A DNA stretch of 64,000 bases from Streptomyces aurantiacus (lineage in GTDB: Bacteria; Actinomycetota; Actinomycetes; Streptomycetales; Streptomycetaceae): NCBI RefSeq assembly GCF_027107535.1, contig NZ_CP114283.1:5084001-5148000 (forward strand). The letters run 5' to 3'. The position numbers and the translations under genes were made by a program. Shown here piece after piece: positions 17,076 through 25,402 of this stretch. The notes beneath the pieces are model-generated. The model saw only the letters and a program-made list of their open reading frames with translations, was not told where the DNA came from and made no database searches. The number at the start of each line of letters is the position of its first letter. The stretch's first letter is position 1.

Positions 17076-17683
17076 TAGGCGCTGCGGACGACGATCGAGA
17101 CGTTCTGGGTGAGTTGGTGGGACGGGGCTGCAGTCTGGCAACGGGCCCACAGCGTGGGCTTGTTGACCGCGGGGGTGGTCGGGATTTTGACTCTGGCCTC
17201 GAAGGACCCGGTCGCGAGTGCACTGACCGAGGACAGCTCGTATGTCCCGGCGGCCGTGGCGGTTGGTTGCGGTTGCCCCGGTGACTTTTTCTGTTCTTCC
17301 ATGGAGAGGTTCAGCTTCGCGCCGCGGTCCCAGCGGATCCCGACGGTCACCGACTTCCCGGGGGCGCAGTGCGTTCCGGTCAGCGTGATCGTGCCGCCCG
17401 GCACGGTCTCGGACGGCGAGGCGAGCAGAGGCTTGGCGGGGCCGGTCACCGTGGGCTGGGGGGTGTGGGGCGCCGTCGGACCGGGTGTGCTGGTTCCGGA
17501 ACGTTCCCAGGCGACCAGGGGGAAGGCTGCAAGCACCGCGGCGGCCACGGCTGTGACCGTCGCGACCTCGCGGAATGTGCGGCGGCGCCGGGCCCTGCGC
17601 CGTAGGTCCGCGAGGGGCGGCTGCCGGGCGGCCCGCGTGCCCTCCTCGACGAGTCGGCGAAGTCCGTGTTCAGGGTCGGCCAT
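17072..17683 (-). CDS. Single-pass membrane protein, probable anti-sigma partner
   Basis: 203 residues: a short cytoplasmic N-terminus (HGLRRLVEEGTRAA), a basic run, one transmembrane segment (VATVTAVAAAVLAAFPLVAW, about residues 39-58), then a Thr/Pro-rich exterior and a beta-rich domain (GTITLTGTHCAPGKSVTVGI, TYELSSVSA). The start overlaps the end of the ECF sigma gene by 14 bases, the usual coupling of sigma and anti-sigma. There is no HxxxCxxC zinc motif, so the anti-sigma role rests on context and topology. The stop codon uses the IS630 target TA plus one IS base; the tail may be natural or clipped. Confidence 0.75.
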   Translation of the reverse strand: MADPEHGLRRLVEEGTRAARQPPLADLRRRARRRRTFREVATVTAVAAAVLAAFPLVAWERSGTSTPGPTAPHTPQPTVTGPAKPLLASPSETVPGGTITLTGTHCAPGKSVTVGIRWDRGAKLNLSMEEQKKSPGQPQPTATAAGTYELSSVSALATGSFEARVKIPTTPAVNKPTLWARCQTAAPSHQLTQNVSIVVRSAY

Positions 17684-18212
17684 GGTGGGACAGAGCTCCT
17701 TCCGGATCGGCGGCGAAACGGCGGGCCAGGTTCGCGCGGGCTCGGGCGAGTCTGCCGCGCACGGTGCTCACCGGCAGGCCCAGTTGCTCGGCGACCTGCT
17801 CGATCGGCAGATCCAGTACGTCGTGCAGCAACAGCACCGGGCGCTGGTTCACCGGAACATGGCGCAGCATCTCGGCGACCTCGACGGTCTGCGGCGTGAG
17901 GTGGGGCAGCGGGCGCTGGGCACCCAGGCGCAGCAGAGCCGCGGCACGCCGGCGTAACCGGCGGATCTCGCTGACCGCGAGGTTGATCGCCACCCGGCGC
18001 ACCCACAGCTCGGGCACGTCGTAGGCCTGGATCCGGGGCCAGCGGTCCAGGGCCCGGATGAACGCTTCCTGTACGACGTCCTCGGCCTGTTCGAGACTGC
18101 CGGTGACCGAGAACAGCTGACCGACCAGCCGCGCGTACGCCGACTGGTAGAACTCCTCGAAGTCCGTCACACCGGCCTGCTGTCCTCGGTCACCGTCACT
18201 GTCATGCTCCAC
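17670..18212 (-). CDS. ECF (SigE-like) RNA polymerase sigma factor
   Basis: 180 residues with region 2 (FEEFYQSAYARLVGQLF, EQAEDVVQEAFIRALDRW) and region 4 (LRHVPVNQRPVLLLHDVLDL, EQVAEQLGLPVSTVRGRLARARANL). It is of the SigE/SACE family common in Streptomyces. GTG 18210-18212 directly follows the stop of the upstream secreted-protein gene; a second GTG about 15 codons in is also plausible. It probably directs transcription of its own operon with the membrane protein downstream. Confidence 0.9.
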   Translation of the reverse strand: MEHDSDGDRGQQAGVTDFEEFYQSAYARLVGQLFSVTGSLEQAEDVVQEAFIRALDRWPRIQAYDVPELWVRRVAINLAVSEIRRLRRRAAALLRLGAQRPLPHLTPQTVEVAEMLRHVPVNQRPVLLLHDVLDLPIEQVAEQLGLPVSTVRGRLARARANLARRFAADPEGALSHHGRP

Positions 18213-18614
18213 TCAGTTCGTGTTCACCGGTGCCGCCTCCACGCGCTTCTCAGCGGGAGTCAGCGCCAGCCACGCCAGTTGCGCGGCGGTGGCCTTGCCC
18301 TGCGCCTTCAACTGCCCGACCAACTTGTCGGCTTCGGCGGCCTGAGCCTTGGTCGGGCGGCCGGTCGTCACCTTGATCTCCCTCTGGATCTTCAGGAGTT
18401 GCCGGTTGCGCTCGGACGCGGACGGCTGGTCCTTGATCTTGACGTGGGAGGCCGCCTTCGGTTTCGCGGCCTCCTTGACCACGGTCTGCGAGTGCTTGAC
18501 GTTCTGCGCTGTGGTTCCGTGGTCGGACGAAGCGAGCGCCGTCGTGGCCAACGCGGCGCACAGGCCCGCGGCGGCGACGCCGACAGCGGCGAATCCCAAC
18601 TTGCGGTGCTGCAT
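18213..18614 (-). CDS. Small secreted protein upstream of ECF sigma factor
   Basis: 133 residues with a Sec signal peptide (basic MQHRKLG, hydrophobic core AAVGVAAAGLCAALATTALA, about residues 1-29). The mature part is charged, helical and lysine/glutamine-rich (ERNRQLLKIQREIKV, KAQAAEADKLVGQLKAQG) and resembles secreted proteins found beside ECF sigma genes. It stops immediately before the sigma start, so the two are co-transcribed. Exact role unknown; it may be a sensed or stress-related envelope protein. Confidence 0.75.
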   Translation of the reverse strand: MQHRKLGFAAVGVAAAGLCAALATTALASSDHGTTAQNVKHSQTVVKEAAKPKAASHVKIKDQPSASERNRQLLKIQREIKVTTGRPTKAQAAEADKLVGQLKAQGKATAAQLAWLALTPAEKRVEAAPVNTN

Positions 18615-18744
18615 GGTCCATCCTCACGTTCGTATTCGTAGGGGAGAGAAGGTCCGAGGGCCTCACTCGCTGGGCGAGCCCGACCGCCGTTCCACCACCC
18701 CCACGCCTGGGCCCCCACGCGGCGCACACTCCGCGGGCCTTCGT

Positions 18745-19620
18745 TATCGAACCGTGACTGACCCATCGCAGCCCCGGATCGGTCAGGTAGCTGACGAGCA
18801 GGTCGCGGATCGGCTTGCACTTCACGTCGAACCGGTCGACGAGCTGGGCCGGGCTCACCTGTCCGGCACGCATCTCGATGTACCGCAGTGTCTTGGGCGC
18901 GTCGGGGGGAAACTGGCCGCGGCTTTGAAGCAGGGCGTAGGCGAGTCGCGTGTGGCTCGTGGAGGTCCCCGTGGCCGCCAACAGCAGTTCAAGGACATCG
19001 CCGACCACGATGTCGTCGATGCCGCCACCCTTCGCCCCGAGGACGCGGGCCGCGGCCTTGAGTGCCTTCGAAGTGCGCCGCGGGTCCGGCTGTCCGGGCA
19101 TGCGTGCGTCACGCGGTTCGGCAAATCCCCTGGGATCGCGGGCAGCTTCGATAGCCTCGCGCAGGTGGGGGGAGAGGCTGCTCGCGAGCCACAGCATGCT
19201 GGGACGGATGACATCAGCGCAGACCAGAGCCAGCAGCCCAGAACCGAGCCCTGCCTTCTGTGGCTTCCTTCCGTGGGCAACCCCCCAGGCAAGGGGGGCC
19301 TCGGTCCAGCCGACCGAGGTGGCGGAGCCCGGGCTGGCGTTCCAGCGCTGCTGCCAGGTCTTCCCCTCGAAGGTCTCCAGCCATCGCAGCAGCAGGCGCG
19401 CACCGACCATCCGCATCTGGTGGGTGGAGTCCTTGCCGTTCTTGAACGGCGGCCGCTCCAGCCTGTGGAGAACCTCCTCGCGGGAAAGCCGGGTAGTGGC
19501 CCAGTCGGTTCCCGGGCTGCGTGGCGGAAACCTCTGCATCTGGGCATCGATCTCGCTGCCAGCCAGGCTCCTCGCGGTCAGGGCCGGCGGGGTGATGAGC
19601 GGGACGGTGGTAGTTGTCAC
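18745..19620 (-). pseudogene. Recombinase-associated large protein, C-terminus missing
   Basis: A minus frame from GTG 19618-19620, overlapping the stop of the tyrosine-recombinase gene (GTGA). It codes about 290 residues: SREEVLHRLERPPF, MRMVGARLLLRWLETFEG, TWQQRWNASP, ALVCADVIRPSMLW, TRLAYALLQSRGQFPPDAP, then VDRFDVKCKPIRDLLVSYL. The tryptophan-rich start resembles N-termini of large proteins adjacent to element recombinases in actinobacteria, which may themselves be recombinase-like. It breaks off near 18745 into unrelated sequence beside the secreted-protein gene. Confidence 0.6.
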
Positions 19621-20345
19621 CCGGGGCTCCCGCCGAAGAGGACGTCGAGGGAGTCGCGGTTGTAGGCCGGCGTGGGCGGGGCCGGAGGCGGGTTGTTGCG
19701 CTTGTGCTCCTGGCGGGCGTGGTGTGCGAGCCCTGCCGAGATCACGTCGTCCCTGGTGGGCCGGTTGTAGATGTCCAGGGTGGATAGATGCTTGTGGCCG
19801 AGGATGTGCTGGACGTAGACCGGCGGCATGTTCGAATCGTCGAGCATCAAGAACGTTGCGGTGTGCCGCAGGTCGTGAAGAGTCCAGTTGGCGCCCGGGA
19901 GCTTGTTGGCGCGGTTGAACATCATGCGGGCCGCGTCGTACTCCAATGGCCGCCAAGGGCGGCGCAGGGTCCACCACAGCGGCTGCGCGCGGCGGCGGGG
20001 GACGCCTTTGTTCCAGGCTTCTTCCTGGTAAGGCCGCAGCCAGACGAACGCGTCGGGAGTGGAGGGGAGTTCCTGGTAGGCGGGTGTGCCCTTGCGGATC
20101 ACGCCGATGGTCTGCTGGCCGACGACTGCATCGCCCTGCTTGGCGGTGAGCAGTTCCTCGGCGCGGGCGCCGGTGGCGACCCAGAAGGCCAGGAGGGCGC
20201 GGTCACGGTGCGAGCGGAGACCGGCGAAGACCTCGGTGTACTTCTCGTCGGGGATGCGGCGCGGGATCCGCTTGGGGACCTTGGGCCGGTAGAGGCCGGT
20301 GCGCTGCTTGTTCCAGCCGCCGTCGGTGAGGATCCATCCGTGTTC
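19617..20345 (-). pseudogene. Tyrosine recombinase/integrase, N-terminus missing
   Basis: The catalytic domain is present: VATGARAEELLTAKQGD (Arg I), TLHDLRHTATFLML (HxLR), VQHILGHKHLSTLDIYNRP (LGH and the Tyr nucleophile). Two closely spaced minus frames join without a stop from about 20345 down to the TGA at 19617-19619. The N-terminal SAM-like DNA-binding domain is missing: upstream of 20345 is unrelated sequence with transposase-like residues on the plus strand. The overlap with a second gene suggests a multi-recombinase module of an integrated element. Confidence 0.75.
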
Positions 20346-20478
20346 GGGCCGGTGCCGTCGATCGCCGCTGCCCGAAACCGACCGGCTGGCAGCGATTGCT
20401 CCACGTGGCGGCCCGGCTCACGACCGCCGCCCATGAGAGTGGCGTCGACCTGCGTACCGCCCCGCTGACCGGACTCCG

Positions 20479-21438
20479 TCAGAGGGAGCTGCGCGGCACT
20501 GTCACCACGTGCTTGCCCACGACGCCGCCGCGCTCGAATGCCTGGTGCGCGGCGGCGATGTCCGCGAGCGGGTACACACTGTCGATCACCGGGCGCAGCG
20601 CACCCGACGTGACATGGCCGGCCAGGTCGCGCAGCAGGGGGGTTTCGGGGTTGGCACTGAAGGTGCGGATGCGGCGGGTGCCGTGCACGCTGGATGCGGC
20701 GATCGCGGCCAGCGCCGACGGGGACAGTCCGACGGTGACCATCCGGCCACCCTTGCCCAACCGGCTTCGGTAGCAGTGCAATTCCGTGCCGACGGTGTCG
20801 ACGATGACGTCGAACGGCCCGATCTGCTCCGAGACGGTTGAGCGGTAGTCCAGGACCTCGTCGGCGCCGAGGTCGGTCAGGAGCTCGGCGTGGCGATCGC
20901 GGGCCAGCGCGGTGACGTGACCGCCCATGGCGTGTGCCAACTGCACCGCGGCCGTGCCGACTCCGCCGGCCGCGCCCCGCACCAGGACCCGTTCCCCGTC
21001 CGCGAGGTGCACACTGTCGCGCAGCGCGATCAGCGCTGTAGAACCGGCGACCACCAGGGCTGCCGCCTCGACCGACGAAAGGTCCGCCGGGGCGTGCGCG
21101 ACCCGTTCCGTGGAGACCACGACGTACTCGGCCGCCCCAGCGACGGAGTGCCGCCGGCGGGGATGCACCATGCCCCACACACGGTCCCCGACCCGGTAGC
21201 CCTCCACACCGGCGCCGGTCCCGGCGACGACACCCGCGAAGTCCAGCCCCACGCCGATCGGGAAGCGGCGTCCCGACACCATCTTCAACTCTCCCGAGCG
21301 GACGATCACATCGTGCCCGTTCACACTGGATGCCTCGACCGACACCAGCACCTCACCCGCACCGGGCGCGGGGCGCTCGACATCGTTGACCCGCAGGACG
21401 TCCGCCCTGCCGAAACCCGTGATCTGAACGGCCTTCAT
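20479..21438 (-). CDS. NAD(P)-dependent quinone oxidoreductase/alcohol dehydrogenase (MDR)
   Basis: 319 residues of the medium-chain dehydrogenase superfamily without the zinc ligands, hence quinone-oxidoreductase-like. N-terminal GroES fold: GFGRADVLRVNDVERP, GLDFAGVV, GYRVGDRVWG. Rossmann motif: VLVRGAAGGVGTAAVQLA, then LGADEVLDY. The C-terminus has HQAFERGGVVGKHVV, a standard ending. ATG 21436-21438 is the conserved MKAVQITGFG start. It diverges from an MmyB-like regulator, which probably controls it; such pairs are common in Streptomyces. Confidence 0.9.
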   Translation of the reverse strand: MKAVQITGFGRADVLRVNDVERPAPGAGEVLVSVEASSVNGHDVIVRSGELKMVSGRRFPIGVGLDFAGVVAGTGAGVEGYRVGDRVWGMVHPRRRHSVAGAAEYVVVSTERVAHAPADLSSVEAAALVVAGSTALIALRDSVHLADGERVLVRGAAGGVGTAAVQLAHAMGGHVTALARDRHAELLTDLGADEVLDYRSTVSEQIGPFDVIVDTVGTELHCYRSRLGKGGRMVTVGLSPSALAAIAASSVHGTRRIRTFSANPETPLLRDLAGHVTSGALRPVIDSVYPLADIAAAHQAFERGGVVGKHVVTVPRSSL

Positions 21439-21519
21439 GTCGCTGTTCCTTCCATAGCCGGCTGTGGTGGATCTGATGCTGGACCCCACAAGCGAAATCA
21501 CGGTCGTTCTCCTTTTCCT

Positions 21520-21534
21520 GGGTCTGGCAGACCC
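21520..21534. promoter_or_regulatory. Palindrome between the divergent genes, candidate operator
   Basis: GGGTCTG-G-CAGACCC is a perfect 7+1+7 palindrome midway between the oxidoreductase start (21438) and the regulator start (21570). It is a plausible binding site for the MmyB-like regulator. Confidence 0.5.
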
Positions 21535-21569
21535 ACCCTCGCGGGCCACGCCGGCGGCATACTGGAGTC

Positions 21570-22433
21570 GTGACCGACTCCCCCCATCCCATGAGTGACG
21601 ATCCCCGGCGCGAACTCGCCGACTTCCTGCGCACCCGCCGAACTCGGCTCCGGCCACAGGACGTTGGGCTGGAGCCCGGCCCGAGACGGCGCGTCGCCGG
21701 ACTACGGCGGGAGGAACTGGCTCTGCTGGCGGGGGTGAGTTCGGACTACTACCAGCGCATGGAACAGGGACGCGACGTCCGGCCCTCCGAGCAGGTTCTG
21801 GACGCCCTCGCGCGCGCGCTGAACTTCTCCGCCGAGGAGTCCCGGCACCTGCACAGCCTCGCTACCGCCGCGCGTACGCCCGCCCGCCTGCCCCGCTCGT
21901 ACGAGCCGGAGGATGTGCCGGACACCACGCTGAGGCTGCTGCACACGATGGCCTCGCCCGCTCTGGTCGTCGGCCGTTTCCTGGACGTGCTGGCCTGGAA
22001 CCCGCTCGGCGGTGCCCTGCTGGGCGAGTTCGCCCGACAGCCGCAGAAGGAGCGGAACCTGCTGGCACTTTTCCTGCACCCCCAGGCCGACCGGACTTGC
22101 CCGAACCGGGCGGCCACCGTCTCCGAGTTGATCGGGATGCTGCGGACCCAGGTCGCCGCCGCTCCCGGCCACCCGCGCGCGGTGGAGTTGGTGGGTGCAC
22201 TAACCGTCCGCAGCGATGAGTTCGCGGCCCTGTGGGCCCTCCACGACGTGGAGGAACCCACCCGCGGCCAGATGCGCCTCAACCATCCCCAGGTCGGGGA
22301 ACTGAACCTGGACTGGGACGCCTACCCCATACCGGGCAACCCAGGCCCCGCGCTCATGGTGTGCACCGCCGCCGAAGACAGCCCCGACGCCGAACGGCTC
22401 CAACGGCTCGCCGACCTGCTGAGCACGCCCTGA
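21570..22433 (+). CDS. MmyB-like helix-turn-helix transcriptional regulator
   Basis: 287 residues. An XRE-type HTH (about residues 40-95) contains RVAGLRREELALLAGVSSDYYQRMEQGRDVRPS. It is followed by the MmyB-like ligand-binding domain (about 110-280): NPLGGALLGEF, then RTQVAAAPGHPRAVELVGAL and DEFAALWALHDVEEP, which in homologues binds fatty-acid-like ligands. The start is GTG 21570; ATG 21591 is an alternative. Divergent from the oxidoreductase with a shared palindrome, so probably its repressor. Confidence 0.92.
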   Translation: MTDSPHPMSDDPRRELADFLRTRRTRLRPQDVGLEPGPRRRVAGLRREELALLAGVSSDYYQRMEQGRDVRPSEQVLDALARALNFSAEESRHLHSLATAARTPARLPRSYEPEDVPDTTLRLLHTMASPALVVGRFLDVLAWNPLGGALLGEFARQPQKERNLLALFLHPQADRTCPNRAATVSELIGMLRTQVAAAPGHPRAVELVGALTVRSDEFAALWALHDVEEPTRGQMRLNHPQVGELNLDWDAYPIPGNPGPALMVCTAAEDSPDAERLQRLADLLSTP

Positions 22434-22820
22434 CCCGCCACGGTGACCCATCCTGCGGGTCAGTCCGCGCTTGGAGCGATGCGCCTCAATCCGCTTATCG
22501 AAAACACCACATCTACAGGCTCGTTGACATTCCGCACGTCACGCCAACGATGAACCGGCACTCTCCGTCACCACCGAATCTGAGACAGTGCCACTCGTTT
22601 GACAGTCCCTCCAGCCGGTCTGCAACGTCCTTGTTCGAAGCGCGTCGCTCGTTCCGTCGGCCAGCCCGGCAGTCGCATCGGACCAGCCCACCTGATGGGG
22701 CGTCAGACTTGTGGCGGAGCGCGTGACGGTGAAGCGTGATCTGACCGCGGGCAGTATGCCACCTAAGGGCTCGCAGAGAATCAAGCTGTTGCTTCCCGCA
22801 TCCGGGCTCGTTCACCGGGT
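22434..22820. other. Gene-free stretch before the ISAzo13-type transposase
   Basis: No convincing coding sequence. The AT content rises around 22500-22620, and the left end of the downstream IS must lie near 22780-22820, but I could not define its terminal repeat. Confidence 0.4.
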
Positions 22821-24692
22821 ATGGGCATCCCTGACGCGACTCGTAACCAACTGGCCGTCAAGTTTGGGGTGTTGTTCCCGCATCTGGACGAGCGGCAGCG
22901 TCGGCTGCTGATGGGAGCCGAGGCCCGGGCGGTCGCGCAGGCGGCTCAGGTCAGCGAGACCACGGTTCGCAAGGGCGCGGATGAGTTGGAGGCGTGCGAG
23001 GGACCGCTGGGGCGGGTTCGCCGTCCTGGCGGCGGGCGCAAGAAGGCTGCCGAGGTAGACCCGGGGCTGCGGCCGGCTCTGCTCGCACTGGTCGAGCCGG
23101 ACATACGCGGGGATCCGATATCGCCGCTGCGCTGGACAACCAGGTCGACGAGGAAGCTTGCCGCCGAACTCACTTGCCAGGGGCACAAGGTGAGCGCGGA
23201 CACGGTCGGGGACCTGCTCCGGGAGGAGGGCTTCAGCCTGCAAGCCAACGCAAAGACCGTCGAGGGCGCACAGCACCCTGACCGTGATGCCCAGTTCCGC
23301 TATATCAACGACCGGGCCAAGGAACACATCGGTGCCGGGGATCCGGTGATCAGCGTGGACACCAAGAAGAAGGAGCTGGTCGGCGACTACAAGAACGCCG
23401 GGCGCGAGTGGCGGCCGACGGGCGAACCAGTGCTGGTCAAAACGCATGACTTCCTGGACCGACAGGGACCGGGCAAGGCGATCCCATACGGCATCTACGA
23501 CCTTGCGGCGAACACCGGCTGGGTCAGTGTCGGCACCGACCACGACACCGCCGAATTCGCTGTCGCTTCGATCCGCCGCTGGTGGCAGGCCCGCGGCCGT
23601 TACGACTACCCGCACGCCACCCGTCTTCTGATCACCGCGGACGCGGGCGGCTCCAATGGCTACCGCACCCGGGCCTGGAAGAGTGAACTGGCCGCTCTCG
23701 CCTCCGGAACTGGCATGGAGATCACTGTCTGTCACCTACCGCCCGGGACCTCGAAGTGGAACAAGATCAGGCACCGACTGTTCTCCCACATCTCCATGAA
23801 CTGGCGCGGCAGAGCGCTGATCAGCCATGAAGTCATCGTGGACAGCATCGCGGCGACCACGACCCGCACCGGTCTGACAATCGAAGCTGAACTCGACACC
23901 GGCACCTACGACACCGGTGTGAAGGTCACCGACGCCGAGATCGATGCACTGGCAATGAGCCGGCACCGCTTCCATGGCGCCTGGAACTACACGCTCCGTC
24001 CTGCTGGTCCTTGCCCGGCCCCACACCATGAGACGGAATCCGCAGCAACCACCGCCACAACCGCCCACCCGGCCGCGCCCCCGGACGGCGTTGACACCCA
24101 AGCTCTCCGCGACCCGGAGCTGACCGGCATGACCATTGCCGAACCCGACGCGCTGGTCGATGCGTTGATCCCGGCGCTCGCGGAACAACGCGAGCAATTC
24201 CGCCACGAGCGCCGACGGCGGCGAGGTGCGGGTGCCAAGGACAAGCTCTCCGACGCAGACCGGATCCTCGCCACCGTGCTCTGCCTCCGCAAGATCGGCA
24301 CCCACGACCTGCTCGCCCAGCTCTTTGGCGTCACCGGAAGCACTCTCACACGGGCCGTCCAGGAAGCACGCTCGCTACTGGCCGAGCACGATCACGCGAT
24401 CCACCCCTCAACTGCCGGGCTCGCCGGGCCACCACAGGGTGTGGACGCTGCGGTACTCCTTCGGTCGCCTTCGGTCGAGTCGCTTTCGGTCGAGTCGGCT
24501 CACGTCGTTTCGGCTTCGGCCGCGTGGGCAAGCTCGTCGGCATCGGCAAGCATCCGTGCGCTGTCCGGCTCTCGGCCGGTGAACAGCCGAAAGGCGTCCG
24601 CGGCCTGCAAGACGACCATGCCGAGACCGTCGAGGACGGTGCAGCCCCGTTCGCGGGCGGTGCGCAGCAGCGCGGTTTCCAGCGGCCGGTAG
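22821..24692 (+). CDS. ISAzo13-family transposase, probably 3'-disrupted
   Basis: The start MGIPDATRNQLAVKFGVLFP and the core (DISVDTK-type motif VISVDTKKKELVGDYKNAG, LLITADAGGSNGYRTRAWK, CHLPPGTSKWNKIRHRLFS) identify the ISAzo13 group. A helical C-terminal extension (ADRILATVLCLRKIGTHDLLAQLFGV) follows. After about 24430 the frame reads low-complexity Ser/Val and then runs antisense over the shikimate dehydrogenase gene, so the natural end was probably lost at the junction near 24440. The catalytic part looks complete. The final about 85 residues should not be trusted. Confidence 0.75.
   Translation: MGIPDATRNQLAVKFGVLFPHLDERQRRLLMGAEARAVAQAAQVSETTVRKGADELEACEGPLGRVRRPGGGRKKAAEVDPGLRPALLALVEPDIRGDPISPLRWTTRSTRKLAAELTCQGHKVSADTVGDLLREEGFSLQANAKTVEGAQHPDRDAQFRYINDRAKEHIGAGDPVISVDTKKKELVGDYKNAGREWRPTGEPVLVKTHDFLDRQGPGKAIPYGIYDLAANTGWVSVGTDHDTAEFAVASIRRWWQARGRYDYPHATRLLITADAGGSNGYRTRAWKSELAALASGTGMEITVCHLPPGTSKWNKIRHRLFSHISMNWRGRALISHEVIVDSIAATTTRTGLTIEAELDTGTYDTGVKVTDAEIDALAMSRHRFHGAWNYTLRPAGPCPAPHHETESAATTATTAHPAAPPDGVDTQALRDPELTGMTIAEPDALVDALIPALAEQREQFRHERRRRRGAGAKDKLSDADRILATVLCLRKIGTHDLLAQLFGVTGSTLTRAVQEARSLLAEHDHAIHPSTAGLAGPPQGVDAAVLLRSPSVESLSVESAHVVSASAAWASSSASASIRALSGSRPVNSRKASAACKTTMPRPSRTVQPRSRAVRSSAVSSGR
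24460..24492. repeat. Short TTCGGTCG repeats at the IS/operon junction
   Basis: TTCGGTCG occurs at 24460, 24470 and 24485, with related TTCGG units following. It lies just past the stop of the shikimate dehydrogenase gene, where the ISAzo13 sequence ends. Confidence 0.5.
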
Positions 24693-25378
24693 ACGACGTC
24701 GGCCACCCAGAGTCGGGGGTGCAGCAGTTCGGCCGGAACGGGCAGGCCGGGGTGTGCGGCCATTCCGGTGGGCGTGGCGTGCAGCAGACCGTCCGCACGG
24801 CCCAGCAGTGCGGGGAGACAGTCCGGCGTTTCCGCGGACGCATGCCCTGCGCTGTAGTGCCGATTCAGCGAGGCCGCGAGACCGGCTGCGCGTTGGGGCA
24901 GCCGGTCTACGACCGTGAGGTGTCCGGCGCCGCGGGCCAGCATGGCGTGGGCGACGGCCGCCCCGGCTCCTCCGGCGCCGAGCAGCACCACCCGCTCCAG
25001 GCCGGCCTCGGGCAGTGAGCGGGCGAACGAGGCCCCGAACCCGGTGACATCCGTGTTGTGGCCGGTCGCCCGCCCCTCCCCGAAGACGACGGTGTTGACC
25101 GCACCGACCGCCTCGGCCTGCTCGGAGAGGGCATCTAGGTGATCGATGACGAGCTGCTTGCAGGGGTGGGTGATGTTGAGGCCGGTGAAGCCCGTGTCCT
25201 GGGCGGCGTCCAGCAGTTCACCCACCTTCTCGGGGGCGGTGCCGAGGGTGTCGAGGTCGATCAGGCGGTAGAGGTAGCGCAGGCCGTGCCGGTCCGCCTC
25301 GCGTTCGTGGAGTGCGGGGCTGAGCGACGTGCCTATGCCGGAGCCGATCAGGCCGACGAGATACGTGTCCTGGTCCAT
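24500..25378 (-). CDS. Shikimate/quinate 5-dehydrogenase family protein
   Basis: 292 residues. The substrate-binding start GTSLSPALHEREADRHGLRY, catalytic Lys in LNITHPCKQLVIDHLD, AVGAVNTVV, the Asp in GHNTDVTGF, the nucleotide loop VLLGAGGAGAAVAHAM and the HATPTGM loop are all present. It converts 3-dehydroshikimate and shikimate, or quinate analogues, with NAD(P)H. It lies at the end of an ABC-transporter operon rather than with aro genes, so a catabolic role on a cyclic polyol acid is more likely than biosynthesis. It starts 24 bases after the livF stop. The C-terminus (ADELAHAAEAETT) is unusual in composition but in frame. Confidence 0.88.
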   Translation of the reverse strand: MDQDTYLVGLIGSGIGTSLSPALHEREADRHGLRYLYRLIDLDTLGTAPEKVGELLDAAQDTGFTGLNITHPCKQLVIDHLDALSEQAEAVGAVNTVVFGEGRATGHNTDVTGFGASFARSLPEAGLERVVLLGAGGAGAAVAHAMLARGAGHLTVVDRLPQRAAGLAASLNRHYSAGHASAETPDCLPALLGRADGLLHATPTGMAAHPGLPVPAELLHPRLWVADVVYRPLETALLRTARERGCTVLDGLGMVVLQAADAFRLFTGREPDSARMLADADELAHAAEAETT

Positions 25379-25402
25379 CGCAGCGCTCCCTTCCTGAGCC
25401 GT

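Noticed and set aside
18250-19977. A single 575-codon minus frame linking recombinase, spacer and secreted-protein regions
   Set aside because: Only its middle part is real; the ends read through other genes in the wrong frame. I split it into the true genes.
20345-20470. Possible IS1380 transposase tail on the plus strand
   Set aside because: A short run (GWQRLLHVAARLTTAA) resembles such a tail, but it is too short to support a feature.
24460-24492. CRISPR-like repeats
   Set aside because: Units are 8 bp with irregular, very short spacing; no leader or cas genes.
24500-25378. Core aromatic biosynthesis aroE
   Set aside because: It lacks aro neighbours and ends a transporter operon; the chromosomal aroE is presumably elsewhere, so I did not assign the symbol.
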